In this document: one piece after another, positions 35,889 to 45,586 of the stretch
How positions within the stretch are numbered: position 1 is the stretch's first letter
How the letters are laid out: each line of letters opens with the position of its first letter
Assembly: GCF_004115155.1 (NCBI RefSeq)
Contig: NZ_RDSM01000002.1
Span: 434,001-498,000, forward strand
Direction: 5' to 3'
Length of the DNA stretch: 64,000 bases
From: Granulicella sibirica
GTDB taxonomy: Bacteria; Acidobacteriota; Terriglobia; Terriglobales; Acidobacteriaceae
The notes under the pieces: generated by a model
The model's input: the letters and a program-made list of their open reading frames with translations, nothing else
The model's database searches: none
Told to the model about the DNA's origin: nothing
Program-made: the position numbers and the translations under genes

Positions 35889-37524
35889 TTATGAGGACGC
35901 GGAATGCTCCAGCAGCGCTTCCCATTCACGTTTGCCATGCAGTGTCAGAAAGACCCTGAGAAGAACGCGGAGATCATGGTTGCCTTTGTAGACCGAAGGC
36001 GCCTTGAGGTGGATGCCGAGCAAAGAATACACAGCGGTTTGAGCGGAACGGATGGAATACTCCACCGTGAAGACCACGTCATCTTCCATTTCGCAGAATT
36101 GGCCGATGAAGGCGAGATTCTTTGGAACGAGAGGGAATGATCGCGGGACGGTCTCCCTGCGAGCGAGGTAGGAATTGGCTTGTAATGAACGGCATTATGC
36201 ACGGGATACAAATGCACTTGCTTAGTACATCAGTCGTTTTCTCGCTAAGGCGAAGATGTCCCATGATCTCGGTCATGATCTCTCGCCCCGTGCATTCCGC
36301 CATCGGTTTCTTCACAAAATTACCGGGCTGATCGATGAACAGGCTGTAACCCCAGAACACATCCACGCCCTGTGGTTGGTCCATAAAGTGAGGCTGATGA
36401 GGGAGCACGATCGATACGAGCCAGTTGGATTCTGGAAAGGTGATTAACCCACCTTCTCCAGGGGCGTTCCCCGTCAGGTCGCGAATGCTATCGAAGAAGG
36501 TCGAAGTATGTAACGTAGTGGTAAAGGACAGCCACTTTGAAGCCTCGATATGACTGCTGAAGTTTTCCGGGTTACCCCAATCGGGCTCTCTAGCTGCAAG
36601 CTTTTTCCAGAGAGACCATGCACTACCGTCGGAGTTTGCATCCAGGATGGCAGGCCGATCCATTGCCCCAAAGTGCGAGCCCTCGGTCATAGACCCCAAT
36701 GTTGCGAAAACGAGATCGGAAGATGTCACACGAATTGCGTGAGGGCTATTAGAACGCTCACACATGATTTGCTCAACAGCAAAGCCGTCCGCCGCGTGTA
36801 GTGTGGTCAGTTCCAGCACTTGCGTATTCAGGAGAACTTGCACTCCTCGCTCCTCCAACCAGTGACGAAGGGGTCGCACAAGCGAGTCGTATTGGTTGTA
36901 GACCGTTCGCATGATTCCGCCGAGTGTGCTGAATCCCGAGATCATGTGCGTGAACCGCACTAGATAACGTTTGAACTCAACTGCACTATGCCAAGGCTGA
37001 AACGCAAAGGTTGTGCACCACATGTACCAGAAATCCGCTTTGAAGAAGTCCGGTGCGAACTGATCAGAAATAGCTGTACGACCCAACAATGACTCCGGCT
37101 CCGCTTCCAGGCGTTCGATAGTCAAGATGTGACTCTCGCTTAGCCCGAACAACGGAGCGTCTACACTTTTCCCATCGCGAAACAGACGACACCTTGAGGC
37201 CGTCTTCATTGTCTTATTCCAGGCGAAAATCTCGTCTGTCACTGATTGACTGTTGTCGAGAGTCGGTATCGAAGAGAAAAGATCGAAGGTGCAAAGGTAC
37301 TTGCTCTCGATCATCCTGCCCCCCCGCATAACGTACCCAGATTCTGGGCTTCCGTTTGCATCCAGACTCCCGCCAATCATCTTTGATTCTTCGAGAATGA
37401 TGATGTCGTGACCCTTGAACCCTGCGTCGCGGATGAGGAAAGCCGCCGCAGCCAAGGAAGCTATTCCTCCACCAATCAAATAAACCTTCATACCGTCCTG
37501 CGCTGTTCGCTTCTGGGTCATCAT
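35889..37524 (-). pseudogene. Oleate hydratase-like FAD enzyme, one frameshift near the C-terminus
   Basis: Matches the oleate hydratase (myosin-cross-reactive antigen) family: FAD motif KVYLIGGGIASLAAAAFLIRD, MIGGSLDANG, GGRMIESKYLC, WMWCTTFAFQPWHSAVEFKRY-like region, and IPCIMPFITSQFLPR. The family adds water to the cis-9 double bond of unsaturated fatty acids. The frame is lost at about 36130 after GDRPAIIPSRSK; the expected NLAFIGQFCEMEDDVVFTVE continues in another frame to 35889. One extra base explains it. The likely start is ATG 37491 (AGGA upstream) or ATG 37524. Divergent from the proton ATPase with operator site 6 between them. Confidence 0.8.
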
Positions 37525-37612
37525 GGGCCTCTGTTCGTAGCATCCAGCTTCTCAAGACCTTCGTGGACGATCTGGTTCCTTTTGCACACGTTACGTATTG
37601 AGGGCAGGTCAC

Positions 37613-37628
37613 TGAGCAAAAGAGCACA
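37613..37628. promoter_or_regulatory. Island operator candidate, site 6 (TGTGCT-CTTT-TGCTCA on the minus strand)
   Basis: Plus strand TGAGCA-AAAG-AGCACA. It sits between the divergent oleate hydratase-like (start 37524, 88 nt) and P3A ATPase (start 37723, 94 nt) genes. Confidence 0.58.
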
Positions 37629-37722
37629 GTTCCAACGTGCCGTGAGTGCCAAGCTCAACGAATGTGGCGTCTCGTTGAAGCCCGGCTTGAAAGACGTGCT
37701 GAGATTTCGCGCGAGGATGAAT

Positions 37723-40116
37723 ATGACAACAAACGCGACACCGAAAGCTTCGTCAAAGAGTGACGCTATCAGTGATGCGGAGTCAGCCGATGCTCTCGGT
37801 AAAGCCCTTGATCTCGTCGGACTCACCAGCAAGCAGGCCGCGAGTCTCTTAGCCAAGAACGGTCCAAACTCTATGCCGGACACTTTCGCACACGTTCTAC
37901 GGAATGCACTCTTGAAGTTCTGGGCACCCGTTCCGTGGCTTTTGGAAGCGTCCATGGTCTTGCAGTTGGTGCTGCATAAGTATGTTGAAGCGGGTATTAT
38001 TGCGGCGCTGCTGGTTTTAAATGCCGCTCTGGCATTTGTGCAGGAGGGGCGCGCACAAGCGACCTTGAATGCACTGAAGTCGCGCCTGGCTTTGAATGCT
38101 TCGGTGTTGCGTGACGCGACGTGGAAGATCATTCCAGCAGCACAGCTGGTTGTCGGGGATGTCGTCAAGCTATCGCTTGGTGAGGTGGTTGCGGCAGATG
38201 TTCACATCCTGGACGGTTCAGTTGAGCTCGATCAATCCATGCTGACCGGCGAATCATTGCCTGTTGAACCCGGTGCCGGGGCGGACACATTTTCGGGTGC
38301 GCTAGTGAGGCGCGGGGAAGCGAGCGCTCGGGTGACAGCCACGGGTACTCGCACCAAGTTTGGGCAGACGGCTGAGCTGGTACGGACGGCTCACGCTGTA
38401 AGTTCACAACAGCGAGCAGTCTTGAAGATCGTGAGAAATCTTGCTTTCTTCAATGGCGGAGTCATCCTACTCATGGGGATTTATGCCCTTTCTCACTCCA
38501 TGCCCTGGAATGAGGTTATTCCACTCTTCTTGACAGCGGTTCTTGCGGCGATCCCGGTTGGTTTGCCCGCGACCTTTACACTATCGTCAGCTATTGGGGC
38601 ACGTTCACTGGCGACGCTTGGCGTCCTTCCGACGCGCTTGTCTGCAGTGGACGAAGCAGGCACGATCGACGTGCTATGTGTCGACAAGACTGGCACTCTC
38701 ACCGCCAATCAACTATCGGTAGCTAGCATATCTCCGATGAACGGCTTCAACGAGGCGCAGGTCCTTGGCATTGCGGCACTCGCAAGCTCCGTCGGTGGAG
38801 AAGACTCAGAAGATGCTGCCGTTCGCTCCGCTGCCGCGCAGAAGCCATCTCCTGACAATCCGAAGCTGGTGGTGTTTACGGCGTTTGATCCGGCCAAGAA
38901 GACATCGGAGGCGACCGCAACTGATGCTGGCGGCCAAGCTCTCAAGATCGTGAAGGGCGCGGCGGCGACCATATTCGGTCTCGCTGGTTCTGATGCCGGA
39001 GCATCGGCAATGGCAGCCAAACTGGAAGCACAAGGATTCCGTTTGCTCGGTGTGGCTTTTGGCCTTCCAGGGTCTCTTCGCCTCATCGGAATGATCGCTC
39101 TCAGTGACCCGCCTAGGGCAGATTCGGCCTCCCTCATCTCCGAACTGACAACACTCGGAGTGAGAACTGTGATGGTGACAGGTGATGCACCAGCAACAGC
39201 GGCCATCGTAGCTACAGAGGTTGGTCTAGAAGGACCAACTTGCCCGGCGGGTTCTATACCGGCGTCTGTAAAGCCAGAAAACTATTCGGTCTTCGCGAGT
39301 ATTCCTCCGGAGGGTAAGTTCGCTTTAGTCAAGGCATTTCAAAAGAGTGGCCACACGGTTGGGATGTGTGGCGACGGAGCGAACGATGCACCGGCCCTGC
39401 GGCAAGCGCAAATTGGGATTGCCGTTTCAACAGCAACGGATGTAGCGAAGTCAGCGGCAGGAGTGGTGCTTACTGAGGCTGGTCTCGGCGGTATCGTCGC
39501 GGCGATCAAGACGGGCAGACTGATCTTTCAGCGCATCCTCAGCTATACGTTGCGGTCCACTACAAAGAAGATTGCTCAACTCTTATTCCTCGCCATCGGC
39601 CTCTTGATGACGGGGCAGGCGGTGATAACGCCGCTCCTGATGGTGATCGTCATGATCACTGGAGATCTTTTTTCCATGGCCTACGCGACCGACCGGGTTA
39701 GGCCATCCGGAACGCCCAATTCATGGGACATAGGCAAGATCACGGCAGCGGGAGCTGTCCTCGGCATGGGCTTTCTGGTGTTTTCCACCTCTGTTCTTGC
39801 AGTAGGAAAATACAAGATGCGTCTGGACATTGATCATCTCCGCACGTTCTGCATTATTGGCGTCGTTTATGGCAGCCAGGCAGTAACGTACGCTATTCGC
39901 GATAGACAACATCTTTGGGGTCTGCGTCCCACGAAGTGGCTCGTTATGTCTACGGCCGCCGACATCCTCTTCATCTCCTTGCTCGCAAATCGTGGCATCG
40001 AGATGTCACCGCTTCCGCTCCGAGTCTTAGGGTTGGAGCTTTTGGCGGCTACGGTTTTTTACTTTGCCCTCAACTTCGTGAAGATTCCGGTTTTCCGCAG
40101 TCTAAAGCTCACGTAA
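37723..40116 (+). CDS. P3A-type proton-exporting ATPase
   Basis: 797 residues from ATG 37723 (GAGG 6 nt upstream; ATG 37717 abuts it). Plasma-membrane H+-ATPase family: actuator TGES in SMLTGESLPVEP, phosphorylation motif DKTGTLTANQ (Asp321), hinge GDGANDAPALRQAQIGIAVS, and ten or so membrane helices. Between the Asp and the hinge the N domain is compact; the usual KGA loop is retained as IVKGAA. It pumps protons out of the cell with ATP, restoring cytoplasmic pH. The cargo neighbours with proton-consuming or acid-resistance roles (oxalate decarboxylase, HdeD-like) fit an acid-stress theme. Intact, unlike the copper ATPase remnant at 16489. Confidence 0.88.
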   Translation: MTTNATPKASSKSDAISDAESADALGKALDLVGLTSKQAASLLAKNGPNSMPDTFAHVLRNALLKFWAPVPWLLEASMVLQLVLHKYVEAGIIAALLVLNAALAFVQEGRAQATLNALKSRLALNASVLRDATWKIIPAAQLVVGDVVKLSLGEVVAADVHILDGSVELDQSMLTGESLPVEPGAGADTFSGALVRRGEASARVTATGTRTKFGQTAELVRTAHAVSSQQRAVLKIVRNLAFFNGGVILLMGIYALSHSMPWNEVIPLFLTAVLAAIPVGLPATFTLSSAIGARSLATLGVLPTRLSAVDEAGTIDVLCVDKTGTLTANQLSVASISPMNGFNEAQVLGIAALASSVGGEDSEDAAVRSAAAQKPSPDNPKLVVFTAFDPAKKTSEATATDAGGQALKIVKGAAATIFGLAGSDAGASAMAAKLEAQGFRLLGVAFGLPGSLRLIGMIALSDPPRADSASLISELTTLGVRTVMVTGDAPATAAIVATEVGLEGPTCPAGSIPASVKPENYSVFASIPPEGKFALVKAFQKSGHTVGMCGDGANDAPALRQAQIGIAVSTATDVAKSAAGVVLTEAGLGGIVAAIKTGRLIFQRILSYTLRSTTKKIAQLLFLAIGLLMTGQAVITPLLMVIVMITGDLFSMAYATDRVRPSGTPNSWDIGKITAAGAVLGMGFLVFSTSVLAVGKYKMRLDIDHLRTFCIIGVVYGSQAVTYAIRDRQHLWGLRPTKWLVMSTAADILFISLLANRGIEMSPLPLRVLGLELLAATVFYFALNFVKIPVFRSLKLT

Positions 40117-40129
40117 CGCTACTTCTAAG

Positions 40130-40145
40130 TGAGCAAACCGATACA
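40130..40145. promoter_or_regulatory. Island operator candidate, site 7 (TGTATC-GGTT-TGCTCA on the minus strand)
   Basis: Plus strand TGAGCA-AACC-GATACA, one base from site 1 in the opposite orientation. It lies in the 62-bp gap before the gene at 40179, only 33 nt from its ATG, closer than other copies. Confidence 0.58.
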
Positions 40146-40178
40146 GTTTTGCCCTCTTGTGAATGACATGCTGAGTAC

Positions 40179-41378
40179 ATGAGTACACATATTCGCCACG
40201 ATCTCGACGAACTGCATACAAGTCTCCTGACCGGTAAACTTCCACGGAACCTCAGTTGGTCGGACACCGTTGACCTCATTGGCCGAATCGGCCAGGTTGA
40301 ACCGCACGGTAGCGACGAGTTTGTCTTTACCGTAGGGACGCAACGTGCTTTCTTCAAACACCCACACACGCATGAACTCGGCGTCGAAGAGGTCGCCCGC
40401 TTGAGGAAGTTTCTCCGCGACGCAGGCCCCGAGCGGGTATCCGATCATGCATCGCAGCCCTGTCGCATGGTCGTAGTGATTGACCATCATGTCGCCCATG
40501 TCTATCAGGATTTCAATGGGAAAGTTCCAGAATCCGAACATAGGGTGCGGCCCTATGACCCCTTCGGCTTCCATCATCACCTGATCCACAAAAAGGAAGC
40601 ACATTACCAAGGTGAGCGGGTTCCGGAAGACAAGACGTTTTACGAAGAAGTTGCGAAGGATTTGCTCCCCGCAAATGAGATCGTCCTGATAGGCCACGGC
40701 ACAGGCAAGAGCAGTGCGGTAGAGCATTTCGCGGAATACTTGAAAAAGAATCACCACGACATCGCACGACACGTCATCGCAACGGAAACGGTGGATCTAT
40801 CGGCACTCACCGAGCAAGAGATCGAAGCGATCGCAAAGCGGCACATGATTGTCGTTGTTGAACTGCACTTGTACTTTGTTCGGGAGAGCAAGAGGGAACT
40901 ATTCATGCCAATTTTGACTGCGGGCAAAACCGCACCAGACTTCAGTCTTCACGTCACGCCAGACCAAAAACTTTCACTGAGTGAACTGCGTGGAAAGCCA
41001 GTAGTGATTGCTTTTTACCCGGCAGACTGGAGCCCGGTGTGCGGTGACGAACTCAGTGTCTTCAACGAGATATTGCCGGAGTTGCTCAAGTACAAAGCGG
41101 AACTTGTTGCGATCTCAGTGGACGTTGCCTGGTGCCACGACGCCTTCGCCAAGCACAAGCACCTTCACTTTCCATTGCTCTCTGACTTCGAACCGAAGGG
41201 CGAGACTGCTCGTGCCTATGGGGCCTATAGAGAGACTGACGGAGTATGTGAACGCGCACTGTTTGTTCTCGACAAGAATGGCGTGATCACATGGAGCTAC
41301 TGTTCTCCGGTGGCGGTCAGTCCCGGGGCTGACGGGATACTGAATGCTCTCGAAGCATTGCCGAAATTAGGATCATGA
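40179..41378 (+). CDS. eRF1-like/translational-machinery-type protein fused to a peroxiredoxin
   Basis: 399 residues in three parts. Residues 1-90: a small unassigned domain (DLDELHTSLLTGKLPRNLSW). Residues about 95-225: an alpha/beta domain with VVVIDHHVAHVYQDF, a His-rich loop (PFGFHHHLIHKKEAHYQGE) and EIVLIGHGTGKSSAVEHFAE, like the stand-alone eRF1-domain-3-like proteins annotated as translational machinery proteins. Residues 245-399: an AhpC/TSA thiol peroxidase-like fold (GKTAPDFSLHVTPDQKLSLS, FYPADWSPVCGDE), with the Cys in SPVCGDE as the peroxidatic residue. AAGAGGG lies before an internal ATG at 40907, so the peroxiredoxin may also be made alone, or two genes may have fused by loss of a stop. 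Confidence 0.7.
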   Translation: MSTHIRHDLDELHTSLLTGKLPRNLSWSDTVDLIGRIGQVEPHGSDEFVFTVGTQRAFFKHPHTHELGVEEVARLRKFLRDAGPERVSDHASQPCRMVVVIDHHVAHVYQDFNGKVPESEHRVRPYDPFGFHHHLIHKKEAHYQGERVPEDKTFYEEVAKDLLPANEIVLIGHGTGKSSAVEHFAEYLKKNHHDIARHVIATETVDLSALTEQEIEAIAKRHMIVVVELHLYFVRESKRELFMPILTAGKTAPDFSLHVTPDQKLSLSELRGKPVVIAFYPADWSPVCGDELSVFNEILPELLKYKAELVAISVDVAWCHDAFAKHKHLHFPLLSDFEPKGETARAYGAYRETDGVCERALFVLDKNGVITWSYCSPVAVSPGADGILNALEALPKLGS

Positions 41379-41914
41379 TGAGTAAGCTCACCATACCCGT
41401 TACGAAGCATGACCATCTACAAGGCAATCTGCATGCGGGCTGCAGCCTTGTTGAGTACGGCGACTATGAGTGTCCATCGTGTGGAGAAGTCCAGCCAATC
41501 ATTGGGAAGCTACAGGCTCACTTCGGCAACCAAATGTCCTTTGTATTCCGGAACTTTCCGCTGCGGGAAATCCATCCGTGGGCGGAAGCGGCAGCGGAGG
41601 TAGCGGAGTTAGCAGGAAGTCAGGGAAAGTTTTGGGAGATGCACGACCTGCTTTTCGCGAATCAGAATAATCTGAGCGAAAGCACCCTTCAGTCTCTAGT
41701 TGATCAGTTGGGTCTGAGTGAAGTGAAGATGCAACAAGCCAGATCGAATGGAACACTCAAAAGTATTGTTGAAGGTGACTTCGCAGGCGGCATCCGCAGT
41801 GGCGTGAATGGAACGCCCACCTTCTTCCTCAACGGAGACCGCTACGACGGTCCTGTAGATTTCGAATCTTTCGTAGCACTCATTGATCAGGTGTTGATTT
41901 CGGACGGGGACTAG
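41375..41914 (+). CDS. DsbA-family thiol oxidoreductase
   Basis: 179 residues, start ATG 41375 overlapping the previous stop (ATGATGA), so translationally coupled to the peroxiredoxin fusion. Thioredoxin fold with active-site CPSC in EYGDYECPSCGEVQPI, insertion helices (HPWAEAAAEVAELAGSQGKFW) and the cis-Pro loop NGTPTFFLNG. No signal peptide, so cytosolic, like the DsbA-like/FrnE-type enzymes of stress operons. Probably a thiol-disulfide reductase working with the upstream peroxiredoxin; that partnership is inference. Ends overlapping the convergent alcohol dehydrogenase by 4 bp. Confidence 0.85.
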   Translation: MMSKLTIPVTKHDHLQGNLHAGCSLVEYGDYECPSCGEVQPIIGKLQAHFGNQMSFVFRNFPLREIHPWAEAAAEVAELAGSQGKFWEMHDLLFANQNNLSESTLQSLVDQLGLSEVKMQQARSNGTLKSIVEGDFAGGIRSGVNGTPTFFLNGDRYDGPVDFESFVALIDQVLISDGD

Positions 41915-42903
41915 GGAACGATCACTATCGATCCAGATTCGTCTTCGTTCTTCACAGCGATGAGCGCTTTGTGGGCATCATCCAGGGAGAGGACGGTTAT
42001 CTGTGGTCGAAACTGGAGTTGTCGCGCAAGCTCCAGGAAGTCACGGGCATCGTCTCGCGTCATGTTGGCAACACTGCGGATCTGCCGTTCCCCCCACAGC
42101 CACTTGTCATAGTCGAATGACGGCATTTGGTCCAAGTGAATCGCGTTCACCGCGACCACTCCGCCCTTGCGAAGAGAGCTGAGAGCGCTGACAACAACCT
42201 TGCCACTTGGCGCAAAGGTGATCGCTCTATCTAGCGATACCGGGGGTGTCGCGCCTTCATCCCCGACCCAGGTAGCACCGAGTGACGTTGCGAAGTCGCG
42301 ATGAGCCTGTCCTCGGGTCACAACGTAGACCTCGCATTTCCAAAATTGAAGGATTCGGATGGCCAAGGCGGCCGAGCTCCCGAACCCGAAGAGACCGACC
42401 TTTTCTCCGTGCAGGACTCCGGCAACACGTAGGCTCCGGAAGCCGATGATGCCTGCGCAGAGCAGGGGAGCGATCTGCGCGTTCTCTAGTTCGCCTGGAA
42501 GCGGGAATGCAAAGTCTTCACGAACAAGCACGAATTCTGCGTAACCACCATTGACGGAATAACCGGTGAAAACGGGATGGTCGCAGAGGTTTTCCATTTT
42601 GTTCTGGCAATACCAGCAGTTTCCGTCGGTGCCACCCACCCACGAAACGCCTATGCGTGTTCCGAGCGGAAGGCGCTCAGTGGCTCCCTCAATGACTTCA
42701 CCGACGATTTGGTGACCCGGAATGACTCGGGGCAGGAGTGCCGGCAAGTCGCCCTCAGCGATATGCAAATCGGTACGGCAGACCCCGCAAGCGAGAACTC
42801 GCAGAAGGATGTGCCCTGGTACAACTTCAGGACGCGGGACATCCATGATTTCAACCAACTGTGACGAGTTCGATCGTTTCGGATCGTAGACAGCAGCTTT
42901 CAC
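41911..42903 (-). CDS. Zinc-dependent alcohol dehydrogenase (MDR family)
   Basis: 330 residues. Catalytic zinc ligands are present (CGVCRTDLH and PGHQIVGEV). The structural-zinc loop reads TDGNCWYCQNKMENLCD, where the first Cys of the usual four (TCGEC) is Asp, so this site may bind zinc weakly or not at all. Rossmann region LFGFGSSAALAIRIL. NAD(P)-dependent alcohol/aldehyde interconversion, a common fermentation step; substrate unknown. Divergent from the glycogen phosphorylase gene, with operator site 8 57 nt upstream. Confidence 0.85.
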   Translation of the reverse strand: MKAAVYDPKRSNSSQLVEIMDVPRPEVVPGHILLRVLACGVCRTDLHIAEGDLPALLPRVIPGHQIVGEVIEGATERLPLGTRIGVSWVGGTDGNCWYCQNKMENLCDHPVFTGYSVNGGYAEFVLVREDFAFPLPGELENAQIAPLLCAGIIGFRSLRVAGVLHGEKVGLFGFGSSAALAIRILQFWKCEVYVVTRGQAHRDFATSLGATWVGDEGATPPVSLDRAITFAPSGKVVVSALSSLRKGGVVAVNAIHLDQMPSFDYDKWLWGERQIRSVANMTRDDARDFLELARQLQFRPQITVLSLDDAHKALIAVKNEDESGSIVIVP

Positions 42904-42959
42904 TGATTCCTCCAGATGAACGGATTCAATTCATTCTTCCCAAGGGACTGCGAGTTTAC

Positions 42960-42975
42960 TGTGTCGGATTGCTCA
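42960..42975 (+). promoter_or_regulatory. Island operator candidate, site 8 (TGTGTC-GGAT-TGCTCA)
   Basis: One base from site 1. It ends 71 nt before the glgP ATG (43047) and is 57 nt from the divergent alcohol dehydrogenase start. Confidence 0.65.
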
Positions 42976-43046
42976 GAATGCCCCTAAGTCAAATGCCAGA
43001 CTGGGAGCATGCGAACGTCAGCCTCAATGTGAAAAAGGCAGGGTCG

Positions 43047-45574
43047 ATGAAAACTGAAACCCGAGCGTTGCCGAAGAAACCGTATGCCGATTCCGATGGT
43101 CGGCAGATGCTAACCGATCTAGCTCTGAATCTTCACTGGACTTGGAATCATGGTTCGGATGAGCTTTGGAAACGGCTAGATGCAGAACTCTGGCAAAACA
43201 CGCAGAATCCTTGGGTAATCCTTCAGACCGTCTCGCCCAGACACTATCACCGCCGCTCTTGCTGAACCGGCCTTTAGTGCGCGGCTTAATGAAATCTATT
43301 CGCGGGATACAAACTCTTACGCTTCGGAAGCGTGGTTGCAAAAAGCATACTCAGCCCATGAAGATATTGTCGTCGCCTACTTCAGTATGGAGTTCATGCT
43401 TAGCGAGGCGCTGCCAATTTATTCGGGTGGACTTGGCCAAGTTGCCGGGGACCAGATGAAAGCTGCAAGCGATCTGGGGGTGCCCGTCGTGGGAGTGGGG
43501 CTTGTCTACGGGCAGGGCTACTTCCGTCTGGACTCTAACTCGGATGGCCAGCAGCAGGTTCTCTATCCGGTGAATGACCCGGGGCAGTTACCAATCCGAC
43601 CTCTGCGACAGCCCAATGGAGAGTGGTTGCGAATTCCGATTCAGCTACCAGCCTCGAAGATGTGGCTTCGCTGTTGGGAGGTTACGGTCGGTCGATTAAA
43701 GCTCTTCCTTTTGGACACAGACGATTTCGCTAATACTGCGGCCCAACGGGGTATCTGTAGCCAACTTTATGGAGGTGATAGCGAAACGCGGCTCAAGCAA
43801 GAAATCGTACTCGGTATCGGAGGATGGCGGTTATTGCGCGCTTTAGGTATAGTGCCCGACGTATGCCATCTGAACGAAGGTCACGCTGCTTTCGCAGTAC
43901 TCGAAAGAGTAAGATGCTACATGGAGGATCACAAGGTTTCATTTGCGGTCGCAATGACGGTCACGCGCGGGGGCAATCTGTTTACAACCCACACCGCCGT
44001 TCCGGCGGGATTTGATCGATTCGCTCCAGAGCTTATGGAGAGATACCTAACTCACTATGCACGGGAAGAGTTGGGCGTTGACATGGATGACCTTCTTGCT
44101 TTGGGAAGGGAAAACCCTAGAGACCAATCGGAGCCATTCAATATGGCTTACTTGGCGGTCCGTGGAAGCACTCATGTGAACGGAGTCAGTAAGTTGCATG
44201 GGCAGGTTAGCCGAGAGATCTTTCAATCACTCTATCCACGCTGGCCGCAGTCGGAGGTTCCTATCGGATCGGTGACAAATGGGGTACATGTACCAAGCTG
44301 GGACTCTGAGGGTGCCGACGACTTGTGGACAGAGACTTGCGGACTCGAGCGTTGGCACGGTGAGGAGCCGGACGTTAGTCGGGTCCGTCAACTGACCGAC
44401 TCGCAAGTGTGGAATATGCGGGTGAGTGGTCGAACTTCCCTCATCGATTCGGCACGGCAGAGGTACGCACGTCAACTTGCCTCGCACGGTATCGCGGCTA
44501 CTGATGTGATCGACTTGTTCTCCCCGGAAACGTTGACTATCGGCTTTGCCCGGCGATTTGCTACTTATAAGCGCCCAAATCTCCTACTGAATGACCCCGA
44601 GAGGCTTGTGCGGTTACTTTCCAATCAGGACCACCCAATCCAGTTAATATTAGCGGGGGGAAAGCCCACCCACAAGACTTGCCCGGGCAAGTCTTGGTCA
44701 AGCAATGGAATGACTTCATAAACGTGCCGATATCCGTCGTCATGTGATCTTTCTCAGCGATTACGATATGCGTCTCGCGCAGGATCTTGTGGCCGGCATC
44801 GACTTGTGGATCAACACTCCTAGGCGTCCGTGGGAGGCCTGCGGAACAAGCGGAATGAAGATTCTCGCCAACGGCGGCCTCAACTTTTCCGAACTCGACG
44901 GGTGGTGGGCCGAAGCCTACGACTCAGGCGTGGGATGGGCCATAGGGGACAGAAGAGAGCATGGCGAGGACTTGGCTTGGGATGCCACGGAGGCCCAAGA
45001 GATGTATTCCATTCTTGAGAACGAAATCATCCCAATGTTCTACGAGCGGAGCGGTGGCAAGACACCCTCCCGGTGGATTGCACGTGTTCGCGAGAGTATG
45101 GCCCGGCTCACTCCAGAGTTCTCAGCAAGTCGGACCATTCGTGACTACACCGTTTCGTATTATCTTCCAGCCGCGCTCTCATACAAAAGCCGCAGTGAGG
45201 ACGGTCAACGACTGGCACAAAGCATAGTTGCCTGGAAGATGGATATCGAAAAGCACTGGGAGTCACTTCGCTTTGGACGCACGACTACGGAGCACCACAG
45301 CGGACAGCGCTCGTTTCGCATCGAAGTCTTTGTAGGAAGTCTGAGTCCCGATTCGATTAGGGTCGAGCTTTACGCTGACGCGCACGACCAGACGGTCGGA
45401 GCTCTACATCCTATGGACAGATGCGGAGACTGCGAATCGTCCGTTGGCAGCTTGGTCTATCTGTCTACTATCTCTGCGACCCGGCCAGTCACGGACTATA
45501 CAGCGCGTATCGTGCCTTTCCATCCGGGGGCCGTTCTACCACTAGAAGCTCCGCAATTTCTCTGGCAACGTTAA
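43047..45574 (+). pseudogene. glgP: Alpha-glucan (glycogen) phosphorylase, multiply frameshifted
   Basis: Starts at ATG 43047. The N-terminus (LALNLHWTWNHGSDELWKRL) runs to about 43231, where the frame is lost. It resumes as PDTITAALAEPAFSARLNEI, then AYFSMEFMLSEALPIYSGGLG and NEGHAAFAVLERVR, and continues to about 44665. Between 44665 and 44735 two more shifts occur (HPQDLPGQVLVKQWNDFIN, then RADIRRHVIFLSDYDM). The C-terminal frame (to 45574) has the PLP-lysine motif EACGTSGMKILANGGLN and SELDGWWAEAYD. At least three indels break an otherwise complete gene of about 840 codons. The family releases glucose-1-phosphate from glycogen. A perfect 24-bp palindrome lies at 44673-44696. Could be sequencing error, but flanking genes are clean. 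Confidence 0.82.
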
Positions 45575-45586
45575 GAAGATGCACTA

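Noticed and set aside
37408..37722. N-terminal extension of the proton ATPase
   Set aside because: The added 105 residues have no family match, overlap the divergent gene start and operator site 6, and GAGG points to the ATG at 37723.
19511..42975. The repeated 16-bp motif as sigma-54 promoters
   Set aside because: GG and GC are not separated by the 10 bp required between the -24 and -12 elements; the layout is a 6-4-6 site instead.
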